This document shows positions 33,853 to 41,265 of a DNA stretch of 64,000 nucleotides, in pieces; positions within the stretch are counted from its first letter, which is position 1, and each line of letters begins with the position of its first letter. Made by a program: the position numbers and the translations under genes. This DNA comes from Rodentibacter genomosp. 2. GTDB lineage: Bacteria > Pseudomonadota > Gammaproteobacteria > Enterobacterales > Pasteurellaceae. The notes beneath the pieces are model-generated. The model ran no database searches. It was not told the origin of the DNA and saw nothing but the letters and a program-made list of their open reading frames with translations. The stretch covers positions 62,001-126,000 of the forward strand of contig MLHP01000013.1 of NCBI GenBank assembly GCA_001999425.1. The letters run 5' to 3'.

Positions 33853-34532
33853 ACCATCAACTCCGAAGCGTAACGTGACGCAATAAATTCAATGCCTTTG
33901 CTTGTCACTCGTGTTTGTGTGAAATTGTGACCGTGTTCGGCTGTGCCTGTTTTCACGGTGAAAAGTTCTTTTGAATGAGCGGATTGATACGGCAACAAAT
34001 TACCGGATTGACGATAAAGTAATTTATCCTCCAGTAAACGGTTGATCATCGCCTTTTCCGGCATATTCAAAATCTTAGCCGTTTCACGAAGTGATTTACT
34101 TGTTCCGACTTCAACATAGTGATCCACAAAAGCTACTTTAGGCGCATTACGCTCTTTTTCAGCTTGTAATTCAGCCGCTAAGAGCAAGGCTTCAGAAAAC
34201 GATTGAGGAATTTTTGCGGTCGGTTTTTGTTGGTTTTCGAGTTCCTTCCAACGACGATTTATTTTTATACGAATATCGTGTTTATAGCCTGTGACCAAAT
34301 CAAGAACTTGATCTTGCGTTAAAAGACAATGTTTATAGACTTGACCATTTTGAGGGTGCGTATAAGGGGTCTCCAAAATTATTGGATACCCTCCTTTTTT
34401 ATATGCTTCATTTAAATTGGCTATATCTCGTAATACGAGTTCGTGCCGTTTTTCACACAACTCAGCAATCTCCCGACTGCTCATTGTCAAAGTGCTTGCA
34501 TTTTCGTTAATTATTGGTAATAATCTACTCAT
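33849..34532 (-). CDS. Rha/KilAC-domain antirepressor
   Basis: 227 residues beginning MSRLLPIINENAS; GGAG 9 bases before this ATG. N-terminal Rha domain (MSSREIAELCEKRHELVLRDI, LTQDQVLDLVTGYKHDIR) and C-terminal KilAC/ANT domain (VEVGTSKSLRETAKILNM, GHNFTQTRVTSKGIEFI). Fifth regulator of antirepressor type in this prophage; this one lies in the early cro operon and may control replication or immunity. Confidence 0.85.
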   Translation of the reverse strand: MSRLLPIINENASTLTMSSREIAELCEKRHELVLRDIANLNEAYKKGGYPIILETPYTHPQNGQVYKHCLLTQDQVLDLVTGYKHDIRIKINRRWKELENQQKPTAKIPQSFSEALLLAAELQAEKERNAPKVAFVDHYVEVGTSKSLRETAKILNMPEKAMINRLLEDKLLYRQSGNLLPYQSAHSKELFTVKTGTAEHGHNFTQTRVTSKGIEFIASRYASELMV

Positions 34533-34576
34533 TAAATATATCTCCATAGTTGAACCACGGTTGCCGCCGTGGTTTT

Positions 34577-35035
34577 TTATTCCCCTAATTCCCATTTCAA
34601 ACACTGCACGCTATCTTGCAAGCGGTTCAAAATGTCCAATAATTCACTTTTTTCTTTCTGTGATAAGTTCTCGCCAAGTTCAGAATCTGGCGAAATTGAG
34701 CGACTGTATTTGCCACACAACTTTCCGGCTTGAGCTGACAAACTCAGCACTTCTCGTAATTGATCGACGGTATTACGCTTGCATTCCGGCATTGGTAGCA
34801 AAGTGCAATCAACCGTACGAGCCAGCATTTCCACAATATTCTTAGCGTCCATTTGGACGATAAAATAAACAGCGTCAAGAAAGCCTAGTTTGTTACGCTC
34901 ATTAGTTGGATCTAACTCAGCGGCAAGCTGAGTAGGGTTCTTTCCGATTTCTACGGCAAGATTTGAAATAGCCCGATGACCTTTAGCTTGGGTATGCAGG
35001 GCTTTTTGTATGTAGCTAAATGGCTTTTGCTGCAT
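34577..35035 (-). CDS. cII: CII-type regulator (phage CP76 family)
   Basis: 152 residues starting MQQKPFSYIQKALH with AAGGAAATTTT before the ATG. RAISNLAVEIGKNPTQLAAELDPTNER is the helix-turn-helix start of the CII/CP76 family that activates the repressor promoters after infection. Follows cro by about 50 bases. Confidence 0.78.
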   Translation of the reverse strand: MQQKPFSYIQKALHTQAKGHRAISNLAVEIGKNPTQLAAELDPTNERNKLGFLDAVYFIVQMDAKNIVEMLARTVDCTLLPMPECKRNTVDQLREVLSLSAQAGKLCGKYSRSISPDSELGENLSQKEKSELLDILNRLQDSVQCLKWELGE

Positions 35036-35084
35036 AAAATTTCCTTTTATTTTTATGGTTTCCATTTGGGGGAAATCGGGTAAA

Positions 35085-35285
35085 TTAGCTTTCAGAAATT
35101 CCGGCAATGATTTCACTTTCATTGACTTGATTATTAGTAGCGGCAACAATTCGTTTGATGGATTTTCCGGTAATACCTCCACCATTTAACCAAAAAGAAA
35201 CGGAAGATTGATTTACCCCGCATTTCTCGGCTAATGCTTGTTGTGTGCCACAAATGGATATTGCTTTTTCAATAGCCTTATTCAT
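35085..35285 (-). CDS. cro: Cro-like repressor (YdaS type)
   Basis: 66 residues: AISICGTQQALAEKCGVNQSSVSFWLNGGG is a complete Cro/YdaS helix-turn-helix. AGGAAGGG precedes the ATG. Divergent from cI across a 125-bp switch region. Represses cI and allows the lytic programme. Confidence 0.85.
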   Translation of the reverse strand: MNKAIEKAISICGTQQALAEKCGVNQSSVSFWLNGGGITGKSIKRIVAATNNQVNESEIIAGISES

Positions 35286-35303
35286 TAACCCTTCCTTTTT
35301 TAT

Positions 35304-35314
35304 TTAGTATCTAA
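35304..35314. promoter_or_regulatory. CI/Cro operator candidate near cro start
   Basis: TTAGTATCTAA, dyad TTAG-N3-CTAA, just downstream of the -10 of the cro promoter. Confidence 0.5.
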
Positions 35315-35320
35315 TATTTG

Positions 35321-35349
35321 ATTTTAAATAAAAACAAAAGGTTTGTAAA
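35321..35349 (-). promoter_or_regulatory. Promoter PR for cro
   Basis: Minus-strand -35 TTTACA (35349-35344) and -10 TAAAAT (35326-35321) with a 17-bp spacer, 36 bases before the cro ATG. Confidence 0.6.
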
Positions 35350-35360
35350 AGGTTTCTTTA

Positions 35361-35388
35361 TTGCTTTTGATTAGATAACTAATAAAAT
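35361..35388 (+). promoter_or_regulatory. Promoter for cI with operator in the spacer
   Basis: TTGCTT, 16-bp spacer, TAAAAT; the spacer contains TTAGATAACTAA (35371-35382), a dyad like those at cro and at the rightward early promoter. Suggests CI/Cro control of cI. Confidence 0.5.
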
Positions 35389-35410
35389 TAACAAAAATTA
35401 GGAGTAAAAG

Positions 35411-36103
35411 ATGACTACGATCGCAGAAAGAATGCAGCAAAGAATGGATATTCTAGGGATTACACAAGAACAACTGGCTGAAAAAGCTGATATTTCACAA
35501 ACAACAGTGAGTAATATATTAAGTGGAGTAACTAAAAAGCCACGTAACTTGTTAGAAATTTCCATGGCTTTAGGTGTAAATCCAGTATGGTTACAAAGTG
35601 GGATTGGGGAGCCGTTCGAGGGTTCAACAGATGTTTCTACTTATGCAACAACAGAAGATGACGAAGATAACATAACGCTTGATGTATTAGATATTGAAGC
35701 CAGTGCCGGTCATGGTGCAACGAATGGTGATATGGTTCAAGTGGTAAAACAGTTAAGATTTGTACCAGATCAATTTTACAAATATTATCCCGGCATTACC
35801 CCTGCAAACATTCGAATCATCAATGTGAAGGGGGATTCGATGTTTCCAACGTTCAACAATGGCGATCTGCTTTTTGTGGATATATCCATTCAATATTTTG
35901 ATGGTGACGGTGTTTATATTTTCACCTTTGATAACACCCTTTTTGTTAAGCGTGTACAAAAAACAGGACGTAACTATTGCATTATTTCTGATAACGATAA
36001 TGTATATAAGCCTTGGTATATCAAGCCAGAAGAAGCACCTGAAATGCTCATTCATGGTAAAGTGAGAATACATCAAAGCCAACGACTTAACTATTTAGGG
36101 TAG
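35411..36103 (+). CDS. cI: CI repressor (HTH + S24 peptidase)
   Basis: 230 residues. HTH at 17-37 (TQEQLAEKADISQTTVSNIL); C-terminal LexA/S24 domain with cleavage bond Ala99-Gly100 (EASAGHG), catalytic Ser143 (GDSMFP) and Lys180 (FVKR). Maintains lysogeny and is inactivated by RecA-stimulated self-cleavage on DNA damage. TAGGAG precedes the ATG. Faces cro. Confidence 0.93.
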   Translation: MTTIAERMQQRMDILGITQEQLAEKADISQTTVSNILSGVTKKPRNLLEISMALGVNPVWLQSGIGEPFEGSTDVSTYATTEDDEDNITLDVLDIEASAGHGATNGDMVQVVKQLRFVPDQFYKYYPGITPANIRIINVKGDSMFPTFNNGDLLFVDISIQYFDGDGVYIFTFDNTLFVKRVQKTGRNYCIISDNDNVYKPWYIKPEEAPEMLIHGKVRIHQSQRLNYLG

Positions 36104-36210
36104 TAATAGCGCATAGACAAGGGTTGTAATGAGAGTAAACCAAAGCCAGAAGTTGAATTTTGTGGGGTAATGTAACTATGAATAAAATGAATCTGTTGTA
36201 ACTTAGATAA

Positions 36211-36224
36211 AATTTCGCGAAATT
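36211..36224. promoter_or_regulatory. Perfect 14-bp palindrome upstream of the cassette
   Basis: AATTTCGCGAAATT, 25 bases before the ATG of the 167-aa gene; candidate operator. Confidence 0.35.
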
Positions 36225-36248
36225 CAAAATAATAAAGAGAAAAATCTA

Positions 36249-36752
36249 ATGATAAAATCAAATCATTTAAACTGTTTGCCTTATACAGAGGCAAAAGCAT
36301 TAATGGATATCCCTAAGAGTTACAATAAGGATTTACAGTGGAAACCTGCTAACAACCGTAATTATGTCACTTGTCAATTCATTCCTTACGACGAGCGAGA
36401 TCCAATAATTAAAGGGACATTAATCGGCGTAAACGTACAACTTGATTACAAAAGACCCAAAAGAATAAAACGAGAAAAAACAGTATTGACATTGTTTCAA
36501 CAAAAAAATGGAGTAAAATATCGAGCATATCAACTTGAAGCAGCTCACGAAGATAACAAATCATCACGCGACAATGATGAAGATATTTACGGTTGTCATG
36601 AGCATATCGGTGAGAAACTTCAACAATTGGTACAAGAATACCCTATTGATGATGTTGTAAATTGGTTTAAACTATTTTGTAATAAAATAAAGCTTGATTT
36701 TACCGGAAACCTTCCACAATACTCTTTGGTAGAACATAATGATGAACTGTAA
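36249..36752 (+). CDS. Uncharacterised protein paired with the DUF1828 protein
   Basis: 167 residues, polar, with QFIPYDERDPIIKGTLIGVNVQLDYKRPKR and KYRAYQLEAAHEDNKSSRDND; Lys- and Asp-rich, no membrane segment. Resembles a phage family of unknown function (I recall DUF6978, not certain). Its stop overlaps the start of the next gene, so the two form a unit inserted between cI and the rightward early promoter, the usual site of immunity-linked cargo. Confidence 0.6.
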   Translation: MIKSNHLNCLPYTEAKALMDIPKSYNKDLQWKPANNRNYVTCQFIPYDERDPIIKGTLIGVNVQLDYKRPKRIKREKTVLTLFQQKNGVKYRAYQLEAAHEDNKSSRDNDEDIYGCHEHIGEKLQQLVQEYPIDDVVNWFKLFCNKIKLDFTGNLPQYSLVEHNDEL

Positions 36753-37518
36753 TTGGCTAGCAAATCACCCACTTTTCACTTGTCGAGAAGTCGATACAGT
36801 GGACGGTCAAAAGGGGCTTGCAATTCACACATCTTTCCGATGGATAGATGGGAGTGCCTTTTGTTTTTATCTTGTGCCTTGTGGGAACCAAATTATGATT
36901 ACAGATGATGCCGAAAGCATTTTTCATCTTCACACCCAAGGGCTTCCTGTTACCAAATCTACCGTCAACGCATTGCGTGATAGAGTTAACTTCACCCACT
37001 CTAATGTTTGTGTTGAAGAAGATGGCGAGCTTTATATGCTGACACAAGAAAGTGACTTAGCCTACGCCATTTCAGATTATTTAAGCGTCTTCAGCATTAT
37101 CAAGAGTTACGAATATCAACAGCTTGGTGTAACAGATGAAGTTAATAATCTTGCTCAAGATGTGGAAAATTATCTAAGGCTGCTTAAACCTCAATCTACT
37201 TTTAGCCGTAAACCGCAGGTCAAGGGCATATCAGGTCACGAATATAAATTTGATTTAGCCGTAGATAATCAGCTTTTCTTGGCAATTCAGCCAACGCCGC
37301 AAGCTGTAGGTGCAGCAATGAGAAAAATTGGTGACGTAGTCAGTAGCAGTGATCTTGATAATAGAACAATTGTTGTTGTTGTTGATGATCGTAATAGTCA
37401 AGATTTATTTAAGCAAAAAGCCGAGGAAGAAATTCAAATTATTTCAGCCTTAGCGAGTGCTGTACCTTTCACCAACTTAGTAGAACAAGCTAAAAAAATC
37501 ACCCAAGCCGCACACTAA
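36739..37518 (+). CDS. DUF1828/DUF1829-domain protein
   Basis: 259 residues. N-terminal half has the DUF1828 pattern (GSAFCFYLVPCGNQIMITDDAESIFHL), C-terminal half the DUF1829 pattern (EYKFDLAVDNQLFLAIQPT, RTIVVVVDDRNS). Biochemistry unknown. DUF1828 proteins often sit in mobile elements beside small partner genes. Overlaps its partner by 14 bases. A defence or toxin-antitoxin-like role is possible but unproven. Confidence 0.65.
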   Translation: MMNCNWLANHPLFTCREVDTVDGQKGLAIHTSFRWIDGSAFCFYLVPCGNQIMITDDAESIFHLHTQGLPVTKSTVNALRDRVNFTHSNVCVEEDGELYMLTQESDLAYAISDYLSVFSIIKSYEYQQLGVTDEVNNLAQDVENYLRLLKPQSTFSRKPQVKGISGHEYKFDLAVDNQLFLAIQPTPQAVGAAMRKIGDVVSSSDLDNRTIVVVVDDRNSQDLFKQKAEEEIQIISALASAVPFTNLVEQAKKITQAAH

Positions 37519-37692
37519 GTGCGGTTTTCTTTATCCCTTACTCCATATCTATAACTCCCCCACCATTTTCGTGACGCTACGAAAATAACCGAAAAACTGA
37601 CCGCACTTTTCTTTCCCTTCTTAAATCTGTTCAAAAAACAAGCAATCAAACAGCATTTCTAAAAAATATTTTCTTTGAGAATCAATGAATTA

Positions 37693-37704
37693 TTAGATAT
37701 TGAA
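37693..37704. promoter_or_regulatory. Second operator-like site upstream of PL
   Basis: TTAGATATTGAA, half-conserved copy of the TTAG-N4-CTAA dyad, 44 bases before the -35 of the rightward early promoter. Confidence 0.3.
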
Positions 37705-37736
37705 TATTTAATTTTAAAAAATCGAATATTTTTTAG

Positions 37737-37765
37737 TTGATTAATTATTAGATTTCTAATATTAT
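37737..37765 (+). promoter_or_regulatory. Rightward early promoter (PL-like) with CI/Cro operator
   Basis: TTGATT, 17-bp spacer, TATTAT. The spacer contains the dyad TTAGATTTCTAA at 37748-37759, matching the sites at cro and cI. It drives the recombination/integration operon ending in int, as PL does in lambda. Confidence 0.7.
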
Positions 37766-37802
37766 ACACCCATCAAAACAAAACCCCCACTAAGGAAATA
37801 AC

Positions 37803-38003
37803 ATGACAGCTAAACAACTTCTTGAAAACCAAAATTTCTTTTCAATGGCATTGGTAGAAAGCATCAAGCTAATGGCGCTGAAAAGCGGTAAAAGCACTCA
37901 AGAGTTATATCGTCTATATCAAAAACAAGAGCGTGGATTTATGGACGAGCTAACGAAAAATATCAAAGCCTGTGCTGAAATCACCGCTCAAGCCCTCGCT
38001 TAA
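37803..38003 (+). CDS. First early gene after PL, 66 aa
   Basis: MTAKQLLENQNFFSMALVES..., helical and moderately charged; AAGGAAATAAC before ATG. Occupies the position of an N-type antiterminator or cIII but lacks an Arg-rich N-terminus. It is followed by a terminator and a boxA-like element. Role unknown. Confidence 0.6.
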   Translation: MTAKQLLENQNFFSMALVESIKLMALKSGKSTQELYRLYQKQERGFMDELTKNIKACAEITAQALA

Positions 38004-38014
38004 GAATTTTTACC

Positions 38015-38034
38015 AAGCCCTTTACGGAGGGCTT
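38015..38034 (+). terminator. Terminator after first early gene
   Basis: AAGCCC/GGGCTT stem, loop of 8, immediately after the stop; weak T-tract (TTGAATAA), so partial termination likely. Confidence 0.45.
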
Positions 38035-38106
38035 GAATAAAGGTTCTGCCTTTACCACCCGAGCAAGTCGAAAGACTGAAAGCAAAAGCAAGCAGAGACG
38101 GTGGAT

Positions 38107-38116
38107 TGCTCTTTAA
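38107..38116 (+). promoter_or_regulatory. boxA-like antitermination element
   Basis: TGCTCTTTAA equals the ribosomal boxA core TGCTCTTTAA. It lies 340 bases after the early promoter and before the long operon with many internal hairpins, where a nut site would be expected. Confidence 0.45.
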
Positions 38117-38372
38117 AAATCAACACCGTAAGAGATTAAGAGATTGTCATACTTAGTCTGCAATCTACGGTAGCGACACAGATTGGTTAAGTGGAATTGG
38201 GTTAGCTTGTTATAACCCCCACGCTGAACGGCAGTAAAACAAGACTTATTTCAAACCGTAAACTCTCTTAACTATCAAGAAATTGATTTGAGGGTAACAA
38301 CGTTACACCAAAATGACAAAGTATTGGATTTATCACATTGTATGCGGTTTGAAATAAGGGAGGAGAGAACCT

Positions 38373-38618
38373 ATGAGTATCACAAAAACAAATCCGGCAA
38401 AAAACTTTAAGCGGGCTAAGCGTATTGCATTAAAACAAAGTGCATTAATGGCAAAACCTAAAGGTAGCCGAGTTGAAAAAGCGATTAGCCTTGCCGGCAG
38501 AGAGAAAAAGCTGGTAGATATTGCCAATTACAACTGTGTGAAGGGCAAGGTTAAATCAAATATGGTTCGAGCCAAAGAGCGCCGACAAATGGGTTGTCGG
38601 GAGTTGGTGAGAGTTTAA
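38373..38618 (+). CDS. Small basic protein (81 aa)
   Basis: MSITKTNPAKNFKRAKRIALK..., about 30 percent Lys/Arg, GGGAGGAGA upstream of the ATG. Composition suggests nucleic-acid binding, perhaps an antitermination or RNA-binding factor given the leader upstream. No family recognised. Confidence 0.6.
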   Translation: MSITKTNPAKNFKRAKRIALKQSALMAKPKGSRVEKAISLAGREKKLVDIANYNCVKGKVKSNMVRAKERRQMGCRELVRV

Positions 38619-38629
38619 AAAAATGACAT

Positions 38630-38656
38630 AGCCCACTGTAATTAAGTGGGCTTTTT
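38630..38656 (+). terminator. Terminator after the basic protein gene
   Basis: AGCCCACT/AGTGGGCT stem with a 7-base loop and TTTT. Confidence 0.7.
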
Positions 38657-38672
38657 GAAAGAATTTACTATT

Positions 38673-38768
38673 ATGAGTTTTTCAACATTTATTTATTCCT
38701 TAGTGTATATTGGTATTGCACTTTTTTGTTTTAAGTGGATTCTAGATTACTTGGATGGAAAAAAATAA
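38673..38768 (+). CDS. Small single-span membrane protein (31 aa)
   Basis: MSFSTFIYSLVYIGIALFCF then KWILDYLDGKK; a membrane helix with a charged tail. Weak ribosome site. Ends exactly where the convergent four-helix membrane gene ends (38768/38769). Possibly translated; unknown function. Confidence 0.4.
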   Translation: MSFSTFIYSLVYIGIALFCFKWILDYLDGKK

Positions 38769-39680
38769 TCATGATTTATTATCTTTTAAAACTTCAGCGA
38801 TCTTAATCAAATAATCTAGTGACAAAGGCATATTTTCTGTTATTTCATTTTTTTGCTCTTTATTTTTATCAAAAGAGGTCAAGGCTAATAAAATATTTTC
38901 AATATTCTCCTTTCCATCTAATTGAATTGCGATATTCAAACCCTGAAGCCTATGTTCAATACTTGTTGCCTCATTTTGAAAATACTTAATTTCATTTAAG
39001 TTATATTTATACATTTTAAGGAAAAAGTAAGCAAATGTTTCAATTAGAATCACAATAGATAATCTTGGTAGAAAAGCATATAAAAATTGTGATAAGTCAA
39101 AAGTAGGTTCATTATAATTAGGAATAAAGAAAACTAAAAAAGCAATACCAATAACGGCAGTAATAACACCTAATGCTAAATTAAAATTTGCCTTTGCATT
39201 CTGTGCTGCTATGGCATTTTGAATTCTCAGAAAAGTTTGATTTGATTGAAATTTACTATACTCCAACATATCCTTACATTTTATTTTCCCTCTTATTTCA
39301 TCAAGATAATCATCTGTTGCTTCGTTTTGAATTTTTTCTTTTATCTCTTTAATTAAGTCAACTTTTAATTCTGGCTCAAGTGTTGAATCATATCCGGAAG
39401 AGGAATTCACAATATCTTCCCCAGAAATAATATTTTCATCTCGACTAACATCTAAATAATTAAGAATAAATTTAAATATCGTAGCTAAAATAGCTATTAT
39501 AAAAATTGAAATAGCTGTAAGAATAGCTATTTCAGAAGCCGATCTATTATACAATTTCATTAAGTCAAGAAAAGCCAAAACCATTACAATAATAGAGAAA
39601 AGAATTACAATTATTAATAATAAGGCTTTATACAGCCTAGATTTTTTTATTAATGAAAATAATTCTACTTGGATAAACAT
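38769..39680 (-). CDS. Four-helix membrane protein, candidate exclusion gene
   Basis: 303 residues starting MFIQVELFSLIKKS with GAGG 8 bases before ATG. Membrane helices near 18-40, 50-75, 170-190 and 205-230, with a cytoplasmic acidic helical region (IKEIKEKIQNEATDDYLDEI) between pairs and a C-terminal helical tail. AT-rich and transcribed against the early operon, the mark of a separately expressed cargo gene. Start codon and ribosome site lie in one arm of a perfect 16-bp inverted repeat. No family recognised; superinfection exclusion or abortive infection is inference. Confidence 0.65.
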   Translation of the reverse strand: MFIQVELFSLIKKSRLYKALLLIIVILFSIIVMVLAFLDLMKLYNRSASEIAILTAISIFIIAILATIFKFILNYLDVSRDENIISGEDIVNSSSGYDSTLEPELKVDLIKEIKEKIQNEATDDYLDEIRGKIKCKDMLEYSKFQSNQTFLRIQNAIAAQNAKANFNLALGVITAVIGIAFLVFFIPNYNEPTFDLSQFLYAFLPRLSIVILIETFAYFFLKMYKYNLNEIKYFQNEATSIEHRLQGLNIAIQLDGKENIENILLALTSFDKNKEQKNEITENMPLSLDYLIKIAEVLKDNKS

Positions 39681-39755
39681 ACTAAAATCCTCTTTTGTTG
39701 ATGAATATAAATTAAGCACTTACATTCTAGCACAACATCAGAGGATTTTAGTATG
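39678..39755. repeat. 16-bp inverted repeat flanking the membrane-gene leader
   Basis: CATACTAAAATCCTCT at 39678-39693 and AGAGGATTTTAGTATG at 39740-39755, 46 bases apart. On the minus-strand mRNA the downstream arm holds the ribosome site and ATG. Confidence 0.85.
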
Positions 39756-40097
39756 TAGGATTATGTAGGATATTGACACCTACCGCCCAATATTCTAAAC
39801 TAACCCCACTTTCAACAGAAAGTCGGGATTGGCGTCCTGAATATGAACAAGTGGCGGAAGTAATAGTCGCCATACGGCGATTTTTTTATAGCCGAAAACT
39901 AGCAAATCAAACCTTCAAAGGTAGTGGCAAATTGCCACCCCCTTTTAAAAGTAGTCAATGATGGGCTAGATGAGGGGTCGAAAGACCACCGTAAGTTTAA
40001 CCGCTTGTTCAAACGGGACGCCAACCTTGTCTAGTTCATCACCAGTAATTGGCGTTACTTGTGATGAGTTTTTAAAATTCAAAATGAGAACAAGCGT
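39756..40097 (+). other. Leader of antirepressor 3
   Basis: Holds a 62-codon frame from TTG at 39773 that I do not trust, the tetraloop hairpin GGTC-GAAA-GACC at 39976, and a CATCAC-AGTAA/TTACT-GTGATG hairpin (40037-40066) followed by AGTTTTT just before the Bro-N gene. It resembles the other antirepressor leaders in layout but lacks their C4-like conserved segments. Confidence 0.4.
40037..40066 (+). terminator. Hairpin directly before the Bro-N gene
   Basis: 11 base pairs with one mismatch and loop TTGGCG, then AGTTTTT; likely attenuator. Confidence 0.5.
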
Positions 40098-40748
40098 ATG
40101 ACTACATTAACTTTTCAAACAACTACTCTTTCGGTTATCAACCATAATTCTCAAACTTATTTTACAGCTCGTGAGATTGGAACAGCTTTAGGCTATCGTA
40201 ATCCATTGGGCGACGTATCAAAACTTTACGACCGCCACCAAGACGAATTCACCCCAAATATGACCGCACTAATTGATATGCGGACAAACGGCGGCATTCA
40301 AAAAGTACGAATTTTCAGCCTTAGAGGTTGCCACCTTATCGGAATGCTCAGCCACACCAAAGTCGCCAAAGACTTCCGCAAATGGGTGCTAGATATTCTA
40401 GACAAAGAAACCGCCGAGCCGAAACAACTTGCCCTGCCAACGCCCGAACGCACATTTACCCTTAATCTCACCGAACAGGAATTATGCGATCTTTGTTGGT
40501 TATGGAAAGCGGCAGAAGTAATGCGCAATCTACTCAAACTCATTGAGCCCGCATTAGATATGCTTGGTTCACGCTATGCGGGAGCAGCCCATTCCTGTTC
40601 GGTTGAATATCGCCGAACAGTTGAAAGTGCCAGAGAAATTCTCCTTCGCCCCACTGCCGAAATCAAAGAGCAAGGTATTTACCTTGAAGAAAATTGGCAC
40701 AGAGTGCTACACGAACTCCGCAAAGGCGAGCTAAATAAAATCTACTAA
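40098..40748 (+). CDS. Bro-N antirepressor with C-terminal domain shared with copy 2
   Basis: 216 residues. Residues 1-105 are a Bro-N domain (TYFTAREIGTALGYRNPLGDVSKL, FSLRGCHLIGMLSHTKVAKDFRKWVLD); then PKQLALPTPE and a C-terminal ~100 residues nearly identical to those of the KilA-N protein at 27476-28129. This shows a swap of DNA-binding head on a fixed effector tail. Likely antirepressor. Followed by the same uptake-sequence hairpin as copy 2. Confidence 0.82.
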   Translation: MTTLTFQTTTLSVINHNSQTYFTAREIGTALGYRNPLGDVSKLYDRHQDEFTPNMTALIDMRTNGGIQKVRIFSLRGCHLIGMLSHTKVAKDFRKWVLDILDKETAEPKQLALPTPERTFTLNLTEQELCDLCWLWKAAEVMRNLLKLIEPALDMLGSRYAGAAHSCSVEYRRTVESAREILLRPTAEIKEQGIYLEENWHRVLHELRKGELNKIY

Positions 40749-40756
40749 AACGTAAT

Positions 40757-40800
40757 CGAAACCGACCGCACTTTTCCCCGTGAAAACAGTGTGGCGGTTT
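40757..40800 (+). terminator. Uptake-sequence hairpin after antirepressor 3
   Basis: GAAACCGACCGCACTTTT facing GTGTGGCGGTTTC, then a T/C-rich run. Near-identical to the element at 27425-27467. Confidence 0.5.
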
Positions 40801-40844
40801 CTTGCACCCTAAATTCAGCAAATCGACTAAAAAGGAAACAAAAA

Positions 40845-41255
40845 ATGAAGAAACGAAAGAAACGTCAAAACCAAAGAAAATGTAGCCAACAAAACCAAAC
40901 CGCTATGCGCTCTCGCACCGTATTTCTTAACGAACCACCGAAAAAGGAAACCACTATGCACAAATCAATCTTTGAATTTCTCGCCTTTCTTGGCAAAGGA
41001 GCACTTGTTTTACTCGCCACCGCAATCGTATTGATTGCTATTCTTAGTGTCTCTCAAGCGTGGGGAAACCCAACCGACTGGCACAATAACGAAGTCAGCG
41101 AACAAATCAGCCAACAAGCCCAAGCCGAAGCCCGAAAACTTTGGCGTGAAGAAAACGGCGATTGGCAGCCCAATTTAACCCCACAGGCGGAACAGGAACT
41201 CCTCCACTACACCGCACAAAAACAAGCAGAAATTGACCGCACTTTTAAACCCTAA
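40845..41255 (+). CDS. Small membrane protein with charged tail
   Basis: 136 residues from MKKRKKRQNQRKCS (AAGGAAAC upstream); an internal ATG at 40956, also with AAGGAAAC, would give 99 residues and a cleaner N-terminus. From there: MHKSIFEFLAFLGKGALVLLATAIVLIAIL is one membrane helix, followed by a soluble Gln/Glu-rich tail. Unknown function; it occupies the same position after the antirepressor as the small membrane genes at 27256 and 47347. Confidence 0.55.
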   Translation: MKKRKKRQNQRKCSQQNQTAMRSRTVFLNEPPKKETTMHKSIFEFLAFLGKGALVLLATAIVLIAILSVSQAWGNPTDWHNNEVSEQISQQAQAEARKLWREENGDWQPNLTPQAEQELLHYTAQKQAEIDRTFKP

Positions 41256-41265
41256 GGAGCAAACA

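Larger units (their letters stand above)
38004..38372 (+). other. Early-operon leader without a gene
   Basis: About 370 bases with no convincing frame. It holds the terminator at 38015, the boxA-like TGCTCTTTAA at 38107, and TTTCAAACCGTA (38246) with a facing TGCGGTTTGAAA (38342) that could close a long hairpin. I interpret it as an antitermination leader. Confidence 0.4.

Noticed and set aside
39773..39961. 62-codon frame in the leader of antirepressor 3
   Set aside because: Begins with TTG without a ribosome site and overlaps predicted RNA structure; kept as leader.
39960..40060. Fourth C4-like RNA before the Bro-N gene
   Set aside because: It has hairpins and the right position, but lacks TACAATAC, GAATAA and CTCC and I could not pair an outer stem.
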